Positions 24,591 through 34,480 of a stretch of DNA of 64,000 nucleotides are shown piece after piece. The position numbers were made by a program, and so were the translations under genes. How positions within the stretch are numbered: the first letter of the stretch is position 1; every line of letters starts with the position of its first letter. The DNA is from an uncultured Tenacibaculum sp. (GTDB lineage: Bacteria; Bacteroidota; Bacteroidia; Flavobacteriales; Flavobacteriaceae): assembly GCA_947501615.1 (NCBI GenBank), contig CANMWK010000007.1:124001-188000 (forward strand), read 5' to 3'. The notes below the pieces were generated by a model. The model worked only from the letters and a program-made list of their open reading frames with translations. It was not told where the DNA came from and ran no database searches.

Positions 24591-27152
24591 ATGATGATAA
24601 AAGTTAGGCTATTTCTAATTTTTAGCTTATTTAGTGTGATGTTATTAGCTCAAAAAAAAGAGAAAAAATCACTTCTAAAAGTTTTAAATTCAATAGAAAA
24701 TACATTTAATATTAAATTTTCTTTTTCTGAAGAGGTTGTTGAAAATAAGCTAGTTAATGTCAGTGGAAAAAATGCGTCACTTACTGCTTTGTTGCAACAA
24801 ATAGAAAAGAAAACAGGTTTAGAGATTAAGAAAATAAATGATCGTTACTATACGATCACAAATATTAAAAATATAAAAATTTGTGGTTACCTTTTTGATG
24901 AAAAAACAAAGACGCCTTTATTAGATGCAACTGCAGTAACCAAAACAAAAGGTATTGGTACAAACGCAAAAGGTTATTTTGAGCTAAAAGGATTACGTGA
25001 AAAAGATACCATTACTTTTTCTTTTGTTGGGTATGAGAGTGTTCAAAAAGTAGTTCGAGAATTACAAGGAAATAAGTGCCATAATATTTATCTTAAAGAA
25101 GCATTACAAACATTAAATGAAATCATTATTTCTAGTTACTTAACTACAGGGATTGCTAAGAATAGTGATGGTTCAATTTTATTAACACCTAGAAAACAAG
25201 GTGTTCTTCCTGGGTTAACTGAAGCAGATGTTTTACTGAGTACACAACAATTGCCTGGTATACAGAGTCCTATTGAGACAGCTTCAGGAATACACATTCG
25301 AGGAGGTACTCCAGATCAAAACTTAATTTTATTTGATGGGATTAAATTATATAATACATCGCATTTTTTTGGCTCAATATCAGCCTTCAATCCTTATATA
25401 GTAGATAATGTAAAAGTATATAAAAATGCTTCGAATGTTAAATATGGAAATCATGTTTCAGGAGTTATTGATATTGAAACAATGTCGGATATACCTAAAA
25501 AATTAAGCGCAGGAGCAGGGTTTAATTTTACAAATGCAGATGTAAATGCGACCTTCCCTATAGGAGAAAAGTTAGGGGTTCAGTTTTCGTTTAGAAGATC
25601 TATTTCTGATCTGTTAGATACACCAACATTTGATAAACTTTCACAAAAAGTATTTCAAAATACTGTATTAGATGAAGGAAAAGTATTGGCTGAAGAACAG
25701 CCTTTTATTGAAGATGAAAATAATTTTAGTTTTTTAGATTTTAATACTAAAGTTATCTTTAAACCTAATGAAAATAATGCCATTTCTCTACAGCAAATAC
25801 GGATAAAAAATGACTTGAAATATGTTTTAGAGAATACAAATGACAATGAAAGACGTTTTGACTTTATTGATATTCAAAATGAAGGATATGGTATAACGTG
25901 GGATAAAACTTGGAGTGCTAAGTTGTCACAAAAAACAAATCTAAATTATACAAATTATAAGTTATTTTATGATGGGAATAAAAAAAGAGATAATGTTATT
26001 TATAACTTTACAACTAAAGATAACGAAATAAAAGAGGTATCGTTTAGTACCATATTCAATCAAAAGTTAAATGCAATAAGTGAGTTAAACTTCGGATATC
26101 AGTTTACAAATAGTGACATTTCTTATCGTTTAGTACAGGAAAATGATGGTTTTGCAGATTTGTTAAATGAAGACAGGAAGACAAACAATCAGCAAACACT
26201 ATTAGCAGAATACATAATAAGTAAAAATAAAAAGTATAATGTAAATGTTGGGGTAAGAGCAAGTTATATGCCTTTGCTTGATAAAACTTTTTTTGAACCT
26301 AGATTGTACGGAAGATTACAAGTTTTCCCTTCGTTTTGGATAAATACTTCTGCTGAAATAAAACAGCAATACACCAGTAAAATTATTGAATTTTTTACTT
26401 CGGATTTTGGTCTAGAAAATGAGTTATGGGCAATTTCTAATGATGTTGAAATACCTCTTTTAAAAAGTAAACAGTTCACCTTTGGAGTACTGTTTGATAA
26501 AGCAGGTTGGTTAATAGATGCAGAAGCTTATTTTAAAGAAATAGATGGGTTAACAACACTTGCGACAGGTTTTGATAATACTAATGGTGAGAGAATATTT
26601 AATGGAAGTGCCAGGGTTTTAGGTGCTGATTTTTTGGTTAAGAAAAAGTGGTCGAATAATTTTAGTTCTTGGGTAAGTTATACCATTGGTGAAAATGAAT
26701 CTGATTTTTTTGGATTTAATGGAGGAGGTAAGTTTAATGGTAATTTTAATATATCTAATGCCGTCTATGTAGCTCAGCAAATGAAGTTTGGAAATCTAGA
26801 TATATCGCTTGGTTGGACATTCAGGTCGGGTTTGCCATTTAGTGATATTGTTGATTCTGGATTTAATGATGATCAGATAAGGCTTGAAAGACTAGCAAAT
26901 ATTAATGGAAGAACATTACCAAATTTCCATCGTTTAGATGCCTCTGCTTCTTACGATTTTTATTGGAGTAAGAAACGTAAAGTGAAATCTAAAATAGGGA
27001 TTTCGTTTATCAATATTTACAATAGAAAAAACATCTTAAGAAGATCATATGAAAAGGTATTTAATACAGCAGAGTTTGCTGAAGAAATTAATACTGTCGA
27101 TACCTTTTCTTTAGGTTTTACTCCAAATGTGGTATTTAGGGTTCAATTTTAG
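24591..27152 (+). CDS. TonB-dependent transducer/receptor with STN domain
   Basis: Protein of 853 residues. A signal peptide (1-20) is followed by a secretin/TonB short N-terminal (STN) domain (~25-85), which is the part that contacts FecR in FecA-type transducers. A carboxypeptidase-regulatory-like domain covers ~96-175, a plug ~195-310 (GIHIRGGTPDQNLILFDGI, then GVIDIET), and the rest is a barrel ending in VVFRVQF with a C-terminal Phe. Order and spacing with the sigma and anti-sigma genes show a trans-envelope signalling system in which the imported ligand activates the sigma factor. The ligand could be an iron carrier or a glycan; nothing here decides between them. Confidence 0.9.
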   Translation: MMIKVRLFLIFSLFSVMLLAQKKEKKSLLKVLNSIENTFNIKFSFSEEVVENKLVNVSGKNASLTALLQQIEKKTGLEIKKINDRYYTITNIKNIKICGYLFDEKTKTPLLDATAVTKTKGIGTNAKGYFELKGLREKDTITFSFVGYESVQKVVRELQGNKCHNIYLKEALQTLNEIIISSYLTTGIAKNSDGSILLTPRKQGVLPGLTEADVLLSTQQLPGIQSPIETASGIHIRGGTPDQNLILFDGIKLYNTSHFFGSISAFNPYIVDNVKVYKNASNVKYGNHVSGVIDIETMSDIPKKLSAGAGFNFTNADVNATFPIGEKLGVQFSFRRSISDLLDTPTFDKLSQKVFQNTVLDEGKVLAEEQPFIEDENNFSFLDFNTKVIFKPNENNAISLQQIRIKNDLKYVLENTNDNERRFDFIDIQNEGYGITWDKTWSAKLSQKTNLNYTNYKLFYDGNKKRDNVIYNFTTKDNEIKEVSFSTIFNQKLNAISELNFGYQFTNSDISYRLVQENDGFADLLNEDRKTNNQQTLLAEYIISKNKKYNVNVGVRASYMPLLDKTFFEPRLYGRLQVFPSFWINTSAEIKQQYTSKIIEFFTSDFGLENELWAISNDVEIPLLKSKQFTFGVLFDKAGWLIDAEAYFKEIDGLTTLATGFDNTNGERIFNGSARVLGADFLVKKKWSNNFSSWVSYTIGENESDFFGFNGGGKFNGNFNISNAVYVAQQMKFGNLDISLGWTFRSGLPFSDIVDSGFNDDQIRLERLANINGRTLPNFHRLDASASYDFYWSKKRKVKSKIGISFINIYNRKNILRRSYEKVFNTAEFAEEINTVDTFSLGFTPNVVFRVQF

Positions 27153-27204
27153 TTATAAAATTGTGAATTAATTTTTTGGAACAATAATTGTCATTCTTTT
27201 TTTA

Positions 27205-27212
27205 TAAGTTTG
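27205..27212 (+). promoter_or_regulatory. -7 box abutting the DUF3108 gene start
   Basis: TAAGTTTG matches TAnnTTTG; 5 nt separate it from the ATG at 27218, predicting a leaderless mRNA. A TTG lies 26 nt upstream, slightly too far. Confidence 0.5.
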
Positions 27213-27217
27213 GAAAT

Positions 27218-27997
27218 ATGAGAAAATCGATATTTTTTTTATTGTTTATAACTACAGTGTCAATAGGTTTTTCGCAAAACGCACCAACACCAGCTTTTAA
27301 AGGAGGAGAATGGTTACGTTACCGAATGAGCTACAGTGGTTTTTTAAAAGCAGGAACAGCAACATTATCTTTACAAGAAACAGAACTGAACGGAAAGAAG
27401 ATGCTCCATGCAATAGGAGAAGGAAAAACATCGACCGTGGTAGGTTGGTTTTTTAAAGTAGAAGATAAGTACGAAAGTTATTTTACTGTTCCTGATGTAG
27501 CACCTTATTTATTTAAAAGAAAAATTGATGAGGGAGGATATAAAAAAGACAAACAAATTACTTTCGATCACACAAAAAAAACAGCAAGAGTTCAAGATTT
27601 TCTTAAGAAAAAAGACAGTGTATATAGTGTGAAAGGACCACAAGATTTAATTTCTACATTTTATTTTTTAAGAAACCATGATACCAAAAAATTAAAAAAG
27701 GGAGATGACATTAATGTTTCTATGTTTTTTGATGAAAAATCGTATCCATTTAAATTACACTGTTTAGGATATGAAACTATAAAAACCAAATTTGGAAAAA
27801 TTAAAACTCAGAAATTTAGACCTTTAGTTCAAGCAGGTAGGGTTTTTAAAGCACAAGAAAGTGTAACTATATGGATCACTGCTGATGATAATAAAATTCC
27901 AATTAAAATGAAAGCCTCGTTATCTGTAGGGTCTCTAAGAGCAGAATTGGAAGCCTACAAAGGATTAGCGAATCCTTTCGAAGTTATTTATGACTAA
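27218..27997 (+). CDS. DUF3108 domain-containing exported protein
   Basis: Protein of 259 residues from the ATG at 27218; a TTG 10 codons upstream is rejected because a promoter box lies between it and the ATG. A signal peptide ends at about residue 20 (FLLFITTVSIGFSQ). The mature protein begins with GGEWLRYRMSYSGFLKAGTATL, the hallmark start of DUF3108 proteins, and is beta-rich throughout, likely a periplasmic lipocalin-like barrel. Its function is unknown. It is followed by an M23 peptidase gene. Confidence 0.85.
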   Translation: MRKSIFFLLFITTVSIGFSQNAPTPAFKGGEWLRYRMSYSGFLKAGTATLSLQETELNGKKMLHAIGEGKTSTVVGWFFKVEDKYESYFTVPDVAPYLFKRKIDEGGYKKDKQITFDHTKKTARVQDFLKKKDSVYSVKGPQDLISTFYFLRNHDTKKLKKGDDINVSMFFDEKSYPFKLHCLGYETIKTKFGKIKTQKFRPLVQAGRVFKAQESVTIWITADDNKIPIKMKASLSVGSLRAELEAYKGLANPFEVIYD

Positions 27998-28052
27998 ATC
28001 GATTGAGTTGTTTACATTGTGTTAAAGTAGTTATCACGAAAGCTTTTATTTG

Positions 28053-28060
28053 TACATTTG
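28053..28060 (+). promoter_or_regulatory. Putative -7 box of the M23 peptidase gene
   Basis: TACATTTG matches TAnnTTTG. It overlaps an in-frame upstream TTG (28050) and therefore argues for the GTG start at 28089. Confidence 0.45.
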
Positions 28061-28088
28061 TTTCTTAAGAGGAGCAAAAGACAAAGAG

Positions 28089-29399
28089 GTGAAGGCTTAT
28101 TATTCGTATATTTTTTTATTAATCATTTTTTTATCAATTTCTTGTAAGCAAGATAAGGAGGAAGAAACTCCAGAAGAAATTATTGAAGTTAAAGAACCAG
28201 ATCCTGTATTAGCATATGGTTTTAATATTGATAATTATAAAGTTATTAATGATACCATAAAAAGTGGTGAAAGTTTTGGGATTATTTTAGATAGACACCA
28301 TGTTTTTTATCCTAAAATAAATGAAATAACAACAACGATAAAAGATACTTTCGACGTTAGAAAAGTAAGAGCTGGTAAGCCGTACACAATATTAGCATCA
28401 AAAGATACCTCAGAAGTTGCTCAAGTATTTATTTACAAACACAACAAAATAGAAGCAACTGTAGTTAATTTTCAAGACTCCATAGTACAAGCATATACCT
28501 ACAAAGAACCTTTAAAAATTATTGAGAGAGAAGTGTCAGGAAAAATTATAGATAATTTTTCACAAGCATTAGACACTTTGGGTTACAGTGCTTCTTTGGC
28601 TAACGAAGTTGCAGATATCTATTCTTGGACAGTTGATTTTTATAGGCTTCAGAAAAATGATACGTTTAAATTAATTTTTGAGCAAAAATTTATTAATGAT
28701 ACTGTTCCTGTAGGTTACGGAAAAATTAAAGCAGCTCTCTTTACGCATAAAGGACAAAATTTGTATGCATATCGTTATGTTGCGGATTCAATAAAAAAAG
28801 AAGTGGATTATTATGATGATGAAGCAGGTTTACTACGAAGACAATTTTTAAAATCACCAATAAAATTTCAATATAGAATATCTTCAAGATATAACTTAAG
28901 ACGACGTATAGCCCTATATGGAAACAAAATAAGACCTCACAGAGGAACAGATTTTGCTGCTGCTTATGGCACACCTATTATGACTACCGCTAGTGGAACA
29001 GTAGTAGAATCTGCAAGAAGAGGTGGGAATGGAAATTATGTTAAAGTGAAACATAATAGTACATATACTACACAATATTTACATATGAAGCGACGTAAAG
29101 TTCGTGTAGGTGATTATGTAAAGCAAGGCGATATAATTGGTTGGGTAGGTATGACAGGAAACACAAGTGGTCCGCATGTATGTTATCGATTTTGGAAAAA
29201 TGGAAAACAAGTAGATCCTTTTAGGCAAAAATTACCTACTGCTAAACCTTTAGCAGATAGCCTAAAGCCAAAATATTTTGAATTTATAAATCCATTAAAA
29301 GAACAACTGAATAAAATTCCTTTACCTGTAAATGAAGATGTAATCGAAAATGATACATTAGAGCATAAGACAAAGGAGGAGATTATCGCTAAAAATTAA
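28089..29399 (+). CDS. M23-family peptidoglycan metallopeptidase, lipoprotein
   Basis: Protein of 436 residues from a GTG at 28089, chosen because it begins a lipoprotein signal ([18 protein letters not shown]) and lies after the promoter box. The M23/LytM domain is at ~285-380, with HRGTD (first Zn ligands His and Asp), QYLHMKRR and GPHVCYRFW. In LytM-type enzymes the last motif is HxH; here it is HxC, so one expected Zn ligand is Cys. Such enzymes cut peptide cross-links in the cell wall from the periplasmic side. pgi starts 7 nt downstream. Confidence 0.85.
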   Translation: MKAYYSYIFLLIIFLSISCKQDKEEETPEEIIEVKEPDPVLAYGFNIDNYKVINDTIKSGESFGIILDRHHVFYPKINEITTTIKDTFDVRKVRAGKPYTILASKDTSEVAQVFIYKHNKIEATVVNFQDSIVQAYTYKEPLKIIEREVSGKIIDNFSQALDTLGYSASLANEVADIYSWTVDFYRLQKNDTFKLIFEQKFINDTVPVGYGKIKAALFTHKGQNLYAYRYVADSIKKEVDYYDDEAGLLRRQFLKSPIKFQYRISSRYNLRRRIALYGNKIRPHRGTDFAAAYGTPIMTTASGTVVESARRGGNGNYVKVKHNSTYTTQYLHMKRRKVRVGDYVKQGDIIGWVGMTGNTSGPHVCYRFWKNGKQVDPFRQKLPTAKPLADSLKPKYFEFINPLKEQLNKIPLPVNEDVIENDTLEHKTKEEIIAKN

Positions 29400-29406
29400 C
29401 CAATTC

Positions 29407-30975
29407 ATGGCTTTGAAAAACTACAATCCAACACAAACAGAAACTTGGAAGAAATTAACAGCACATTTTGAAGTATCTAAACATCTAGTTTTAAAAGAGC
29501 TATTTAGAAATGATGCAAATAGAAAACAAAATTTTTCTATTACATTAAATGATTTAGAGGTTGATTTCTCAAAAAATAGAATCACTCAAGAAACGTTAGA
29601 TCTTTTAATTGAGTTAGCTAATGAAGTAGAATTGAAAGATGCTATTGAAAAGTATTTCGCTGGAGAAACTATTAATGTAACAGAAGGAAGAGCTGTGTTA
29701 CATACTGCTTTAAGAAGTACTTCTGAAGAACCTATTTTGGTTGACGGAAAAGATATTAAACCAAAAATTCAAACAACTTTACGAAAAATAAGAGCATTTA
29801 GTAATAAAGTTATTTCTGGAAAATGGAAAGGATACACAGGGAAATCAATTACTGATGTTGTAAATATTGGTATTGGAGGATCTGATTTAGGTCCAGATAT
29901 GATTGTTGAGTCGCTAAAGTTTTATAAAAATAAATTAAATACACATTTTGTATCTAATGTAGATGGAGATCATGTTTCAGAAGTATTGAAGCAATTAAAT
30001 CCAGAAACAACACTTTTTGTTATTGTTTCAAAAACATTTACTACACAAGAAACAATTAGTAATGCGAATACAATAAAAAATTGGTTTCTAAAATCGGGTT
30101 CAGTTTTTGACGTGGCAAAACATTTTGTTGCGGTATCTACAAATTTAGAAGCCGTTTATGATTTTGGAATAGATAAAAACAATGTATTCCCAATGTGGAA
30201 TTGGGTAGGAGGACGATTTTCTTTATGGTCGGCTGTTGGATTATCAATCAGTTTAGCAGTAGGTTTTGATAATTTTAGAGCATTATTAGATGGTGCTGAA
30301 GAAATGGATGTTCATTTTAGAACTGCCGATTTTGATAAAAATATTCCTGTTGTTTTAGCATTGTTAAGCATTTGGTATAATAATTTCTACGGTGCAGAAA
30401 CAGAGGCAGTACTTCCTTATACTCAATATTTATCGAAACTTCCAGATTACTTACAGCAAGCAGTAATGGAAAGTAATGGTAAAGGTGTAGACAGGAATGG
30501 TAACGAAATTAGTTATCAAACAGGTACAATAGTTTGGGGTAGCACAGGAACTAACATGCAACATGCTTTTATGCAATTAGTACACCAAGGCACTAAACTT
30601 ATACCTGCTGATTTTATTGGTTTTAGAGAGTCTTTATATGGTTTAGAGGATCATCATAATAAATTGATGGCAAATTATAATGCACAAATGGAAGCTTTAG
30701 CTTTTGGTAAAACAAAAGAGGAAGTACATTTAGAACTAAAGTCCTCAGGAGCTATAGACAAAATAAATACATTACTACCTTATAAAGTATTTAATGGAAA
30801 CAGACCAAGTAACGGGATTTTGTTTAAAAAACTGACTCCTAAATCTTTAGGTGGTTTGGTTTCGTTGTATGAGCATAAAATATTTACTCAAGGAATTATT
30901 TGGAATATATATTCATATGACCAATTCGGAGTTGAGTTAGGGAAAGAATTAGCTAAAAAATTCTTAAAAAAGTAG
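29407..30975 (+). CDS. pgi: Glucose-6-phosphate isomerase
   Basis: Protein of 522 residues, a little shorter than E. coli Pgi (549). It interconverts glucose-6-phosphate and fructose-6-phosphate in glycolysis. Visible signatures are [11 protein letters not shown] (~158-168), [14 protein letters not shown] (~265-278), [16 protein letters not shown] and [19 protein letters not shown] near the C-terminus, with the catalytic Glu, His and Lys positions in place. It is cytoplasmic and closely follows the M23 peptidase gene. Confidence 0.96.
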   Translation: MALKNYNPTQTETWKKLTAHFEVSKHLVLKELFRNDANRKQNFSITLNDLEVDFSKNRITQETLDLLIELANEVELKDAIEKYFAGETINVTEGRAVLHTALRSTSEEPILVDGKDIKPKIQTTLRKIRAFSNKVISGKWKGYTGKSITDVVNIGIGGSDLGPDMIVESLKFYKNKLNTHFVSNVDGDHVSEVLKQLNPETTLFVIVSKTFTTQETISNANTIKNWFLKSGSVFDVAKHFVAVSTNLEAVYDFGIDKNNVFPMWNWVGGRFSLWSAVGLSISLAVGFDNFRALLDGAEEMDVHFRTADFDKNIPVVLALLSIWYNNFYGAETEAVLPYTQYLSKLPDYLQQAVMESNGKGVDRNGNEISYQTGTIVWGSTGTNMQHAFMQLVHQGTKLIPADFIGFRESLYGLEDHHNKLMANYNAQMEALAFGKTKEEVHLELKSSGAIDKINTLLPYKVFNGNRPSNGILFKKLTPKSLGGLVSLYEHKIFTQGIIWNIYSYDQFGVELGKELAKKFLKK

Positions 30976-31099
30976 TCCTAAACATTAAATCAGACAAAAA
31001 ATTCTTAAAGGATCGTTAAAAAAGTTAACATTTATTTAATATTAGAAATTTTAAAAAGAATGACTTTTGTCACGTTTTAATTACATTATATAAAGGACA

Positions 31100-33859
31100 A
31101 TGAAAAATTTTAAAAACGCTTTAATTGTAACTTTGTTATTTTTCTCAGTTACAATTATAGCTCAAACTAAAATATCTGGTACTGTACTAGATGAAACAGG
31201 GGAGCCGCTTCCAGGAGCTGGAGTGGTAATCAAAGGAACCAGAAATGGTACTTCTACTGACTTTGATGGTAAGTTTATGTTAAATGCAAAATCTTCTACG
31301 GGTGCTATCGTAGTTTCTTTTGTAGGGTATGTAAACAAAGTAGTGGCTTTTGACAAAGCTGGTAATTTAGGAACAATTCAATTAGCTGTTGATGGAAACG
31401 TTTTAGAAGAGGTTGTAATCAAAGGATTAATTGATATCGCTAAAGACAGAAAAACTCCAGTAGCAGTTTCTACTATTAAAGCTGCAGAGATTCAAGAGAA
31501 ATTAGGATCTCAAGAATTTCCTGAAATTTTAAACACAACTCCTTCTGTATATGCAACAAAATCAGGTGGAGGTTTTGGAGACGCTAGAATTAATATTCGT
31601 GGTTTCTCACAAGAAAATATTGCTGTATTAATTAACGGGGTTCCTGTTAATGATATGGAGAACGGACGTGTATTCTGGTCTAACTGGGCAGGTTTATCAG
31701 ATGTAACTACGGCTATGCAAGTACAAAGAGGTTTAGGATCTTCTAAGTTAGCAATATCTTCTGTTGGTGGTACAATTAACATTATTACCAAAACAACAGA
31801 TAAAAAAGAAGGAGGATCTGTATTAGCTACTTATGGTAATGATAATTATTTAAAAACATTAGCAACATATTCTACTGGTAAAAATGAAAACGGTTTTGCT
31901 GCGTCTTTCTTATTCAGTAGAACTGCTGGAGATGGTTATGTAGATGGTACCGAATTTGAAGCGTACAATTACTTTGTAGGTTTAGGTTGGGAAATTAACG
32001 ATAAGCACGATTTACAATTTATGTTAACGGGTGCGCCTCAAACACATAACCAAAGAACTGGAAGTTTCTTTAACAGAGCTACTTTAGCAGACCATTTACA
32101 ATATGGTCCTAAATATAACTTCAATAACGGTTATTTAAACGGTCAAGAGTTTAACTGGAGAAAGAACTTTTACCATAAACCAATTACATCTATAAACTGG
32201 AATTGGGATATCAATGATGAGTCTTCTTTATCTGCTTCTGCTTACGTTTCTTTTGGACGTGGTGGTGGAACTGGAGATATTGGACGTTTAGGAGGAAACT
32301 TCGCTAGCTCTAGTAGATTTAGAGATCCAAGAACTGGTTTAGTGTTATGGGATGAAATTGTAAAGTCTAACTCTGGAAGAGGAGGTAACTTTAGTAACGG
32401 ATTTACATATAACAATGTTGTTGATCCAAGTACTGGTTTATTTATTGTAAATGATGACGAATTACGTTCAACAGATATTCCTGCTGGATTAGAAAGAAGA
32501 AATGGAGCAATCCGTAGAGCTTCTATTAACTCTCATAACTGGTATGGTTTGTTAGCAAACTATAACAGAAAGTTAAATGATAACTTAACATTAGATTTTG
32601 GTGTAGACGTACGTTCGTATACAGGTATACACTACAGAAGAATTGATGACTTATTAGGAGCTGATGGTTACCGTGATAACGACGATATCAACAATCCATT
32701 AAATGTTTTAACAACTGAATATTCTTCTGATTTATCTAACTTATGGAATGTATTTAGTAGTACAGATGATGAAGAAAAAATCAACTATCACAATGATGGA
32801 AATGTTCGTTGGTTTGGTGGATTTACTCAATTAGAATATGATAGTGGTGAAGGAATTACTGCTTTCGTACAAGGTGGGGTATCTAATCAAGGATTCCAAA
32901 GAGTGGATTACTTTAACTATTTAGATTCTGATCCTGCACAAACTACTCCTTGGGTTAACTTATGGGGAGGTAATGTTAAAGGTGGTTTAAACTGGAACAT
33001 TAACGAAGAGCATAATGTATTTGCTAATGCTGGATATTATTCTAAGCAACCTTTCTTTGATGCTGTTTTCTTAAACTTCAGAAATGATATCAATGAAAAT
33101 GTTACTAATGAAAAAGTTTTAGGACTTGAATTAGGATACGGTTTCAGAACACAAAGATTCAGCTTAAATGCGAACCTTTATAGAACACAATGGAGAGATA
33201 GATTTGTAAGAGCTGGTTTTCAATCAGTAACAGGAGATAGAGGAACTGCACAATTAAATGGAGTAACTCAAACTCACGCAGGTATCGAATTAGAAGGTAC
33301 ATATAAGATCACTGAAGATGTTACATTCTTTGGTATGGTTTCTGTTAACGATTGGGATTTTAGTGGTACAGCTACAGGTAATGCTTTTGATAATGATAAC
33401 CAAACTCAAATTGGTTCTGCTAATGTTAATTTAGAAGGACAAAAAGTTGGAGATGCTGCTCAATCTACGGGAAGAATAGGTGTTGAAGTTAGACCATTTG
33501 ATGGTTTCAAAGTAGATTTCTCTCAACGTTTCGTAGACAGACTTTACTCTAATTTTACAATTGAAAACTCTTTAGATTCAGCAATTGGTAGTGTAACTGA
33601 ACCAGCAATTGAATTACCAGGTTATTCTTTAGCTGATTTAGGGTTATCATATAAGTGGAATTTTAATGAAGAGGATAATGAGGCTATTAGCTTCCGTTTA
33701 AATGTAAACAATTTATTTGGTGAAGAGTACATCGCTGAATCTGCAACTAGTATTGCTGCAGAACCAGGTGATGATACATATAGAGGTATTAATACTAGTA
33801 ACAAGGTATTCTTCGGTTTCGGAACTACTTGGAATTTCTCAGTAAGATATAGTTTCTAA
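31100..33859 (+). CDS. TonB-dependent receptor with carboxypeptidase-regulatory domain
   Basis: Protein of 919 residues. A signal peptide ends near AQTK (residue ~22), followed by a carboxypeptidase-regulatory-like domain (~24-100; GEPLPGAGVVIKGTRNGTSTD) and a plug at ~115-235 (INIRGFSQENIAVLINGVPVND, then SVGGTINIITKTT). The remainder is a 22-strand-type barrel ending in WNFSVRYSF with terminal Phe. The codon choice is regular and the gene has a strong terminator, fitting a well-expressed single unit. The ligand is unknown; no SusD-like lipoprotein gene follows, which argues against a classic glycan uptake pair. Confidence 0.9.
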   Translation: MKNFKNALIVTLLFFSVTIIAQTKISGTVLDETGEPLPGAGVVIKGTRNGTSTDFDGKFMLNAKSSTGAIVVSFVGYVNKVVAFDKAGNLGTIQLAVDGNVLEEVVIKGLIDIAKDRKTPVAVSTIKAAEIQEKLGSQEFPEILNTTPSVYATKSGGGFGDARINIRGFSQENIAVLINGVPVNDMENGRVFWSNWAGLSDVTTAMQVQRGLGSSKLAISSVGGTINIITKTTDKKEGGSVLATYGNDNYLKTLATYSTGKNENGFAASFLFSRTAGDGYVDGTEFEAYNYFVGLGWEINDKHDLQFMLTGAPQTHNQRTGSFFNRATLADHLQYGPKYNFNNGYLNGQEFNWRKNFYHKPITSINWNWDINDESSLSASAYVSFGRGGGTGDIGRLGGNFASSSRFRDPRTGLVLWDEIVKSNSGRGGNFSNGFTYNNVVDPSTGLFIVNDDELRSTDIPAGLERRNGAIRRASINSHNWYGLLANYNRKLNDNLTLDFGVDVRSYTGIHYRRIDDLLGADGYRDNDDINNPLNVLTTEYSSDLSNLWNVFSSTDDEEKINYHNDGNVRWFGGFTQLEYDSGEGITAFVQGGVSNQGFQRVDYFNYLDSDPAQTTPWVNLWGGNVKGGLNWNINEEHNVFANAGYYSKQPFFDAVFLNFRNDINENVTNEKVLGLELGYGFRTQRFSLNANLYRTQWRDRFVRAGFQSVTGDRGTAQLNGVTQTHAGIELEGTYKITEDVTFFGMVSVNDWDFSGTATGNAFDNDNQTQIGSANVNLEGQKVGDAAQSTGRIGVEVRPFDGFKVDFSQRFVDRLYSNFTIENSLDSAIGSVTEPAIELPGYSLADLGLSYKWNFNEEDNEAISFRLNVNNLFGEEYIAESATSIAAEPGDDTYRGINTSNKVFFGFGTTWNFSVRYSF

Positions 33860-33880
33860 AAAAAGCTAAAAAAAATATGA

Positions 33881-33907
33881 AACCACCTCAAACGAGGTGG
33901 TTTTTTT
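33881..33907 (+). terminator. Rho-independent terminator after the TonB receptor
   Basis: AACCACCTC (33881-33889) pairs perfectly with GAGGTGGTT (33894-33902) around AAAC, followed by further Ts. Confidence 0.92.
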
Positions 33908-33953
33908 ATGCATAAAATTCAGTACTTTTACCATATAAATAAACTAACTAATT

Positions 33954-34373
33954 ATGATGAAAACAGTTCACTCTATTTGGGCGTATATTGTACTAGCTGT
34001 TCTAGTTTTTGCGGTTGTAAATGCTATAATAGGATGGGTACAAAAAAAGGAATTTACACATAAAGACTTTCGATTAGGCTTATTTACATTGATTACTACT
34101 CATATTCAATTACTAATAGGTTTAGGATGGTATTTTATGTCTCCTTGGTACAAATCTATGAAGGCAAATGGTGTAGATGCTACAAATAGATTATTAGCTG
34201 TAGAGCACCCTATTATGATGATTATAGCAATTGTATTAATTACTATTGGTTGGTCTAAACATAAGAAGAAAGTTAAAAGTGAATCGAAATTTAAAACTTT
34301 TTCAATATTTTATGGATTAGCATTGGTATTTATTTTATCAAGGATTCCTTGGTCTAATTGGCTTGCAATCTAA
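33954..34373 (+). CDS. Four-helix membrane protein, unknown function
   Basis: Protein of 139 residues with four predicted membrane segments (~8-28, ~43-63, ~82-102 and ~116-134) joined by short basic loops. Histidines at the edges of two helices (LITTHIQLL and VEHPIMM) could bind haem, as in small cytochrome b-like proteins, but this is only suggestive. Homologues are widespread in Flavobacteriia and carry no experimental role that I know of. The two tandem ATG codons at the start leave the first residue uncertain. Confidence 0.65.
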   Translation: MMKTVHSIWAYIVLAVLVFAVVNAIIGWVQKKEFTHKDFRLGLFTLITTHIQLLIGLGWYFMSPWYKSMKANGVDATNRLLAVEHPIMMIIAIVLITIGWSKHKKKVKSESKFKTFSIFYGLALVFILSRIPWSNWLAI

Positions 34374-34382
34374 CATAGTTTA

Positions 34383-34464
34383 AGAGGCTGTCTAAAAAGA
34401 CTATTTTTCGTCAAACTGAAACAAGTTCAGAATGACGTTTTCAAATACTTTTTAGACAGCCTCT
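34383..34464. repeat. Palindromic intergenic element with 17-bp perfect arms
   Basis: AGAGGCTGTCTAAAAAG (34383-34399) pairs perfectly with its reverse complement at 34448-34464. Inside lies a second imperfect palindrome (CGTCAAACTGAA with TTCAGAATGACG). The outer GCTGTCTAAAA core also forms the arms of the element at 47071-47130, so this appears to be a dispersed repeat family. Confidence 0.8.
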
Positions 34465-34480
34465 CTTAATTTTAGAAAAA

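Noticed and set aside
31162..31791. Antisense frames inside the 919-residue TonB receptor
   Set aside because: They are shadows of a clear receptor plug domain and have no supporting signals.
34383..34464. Possible insertion sequence ends
   Set aside because: There is no transposase gene between or near the inverted arms; it is reported only as a palindromic repeat.
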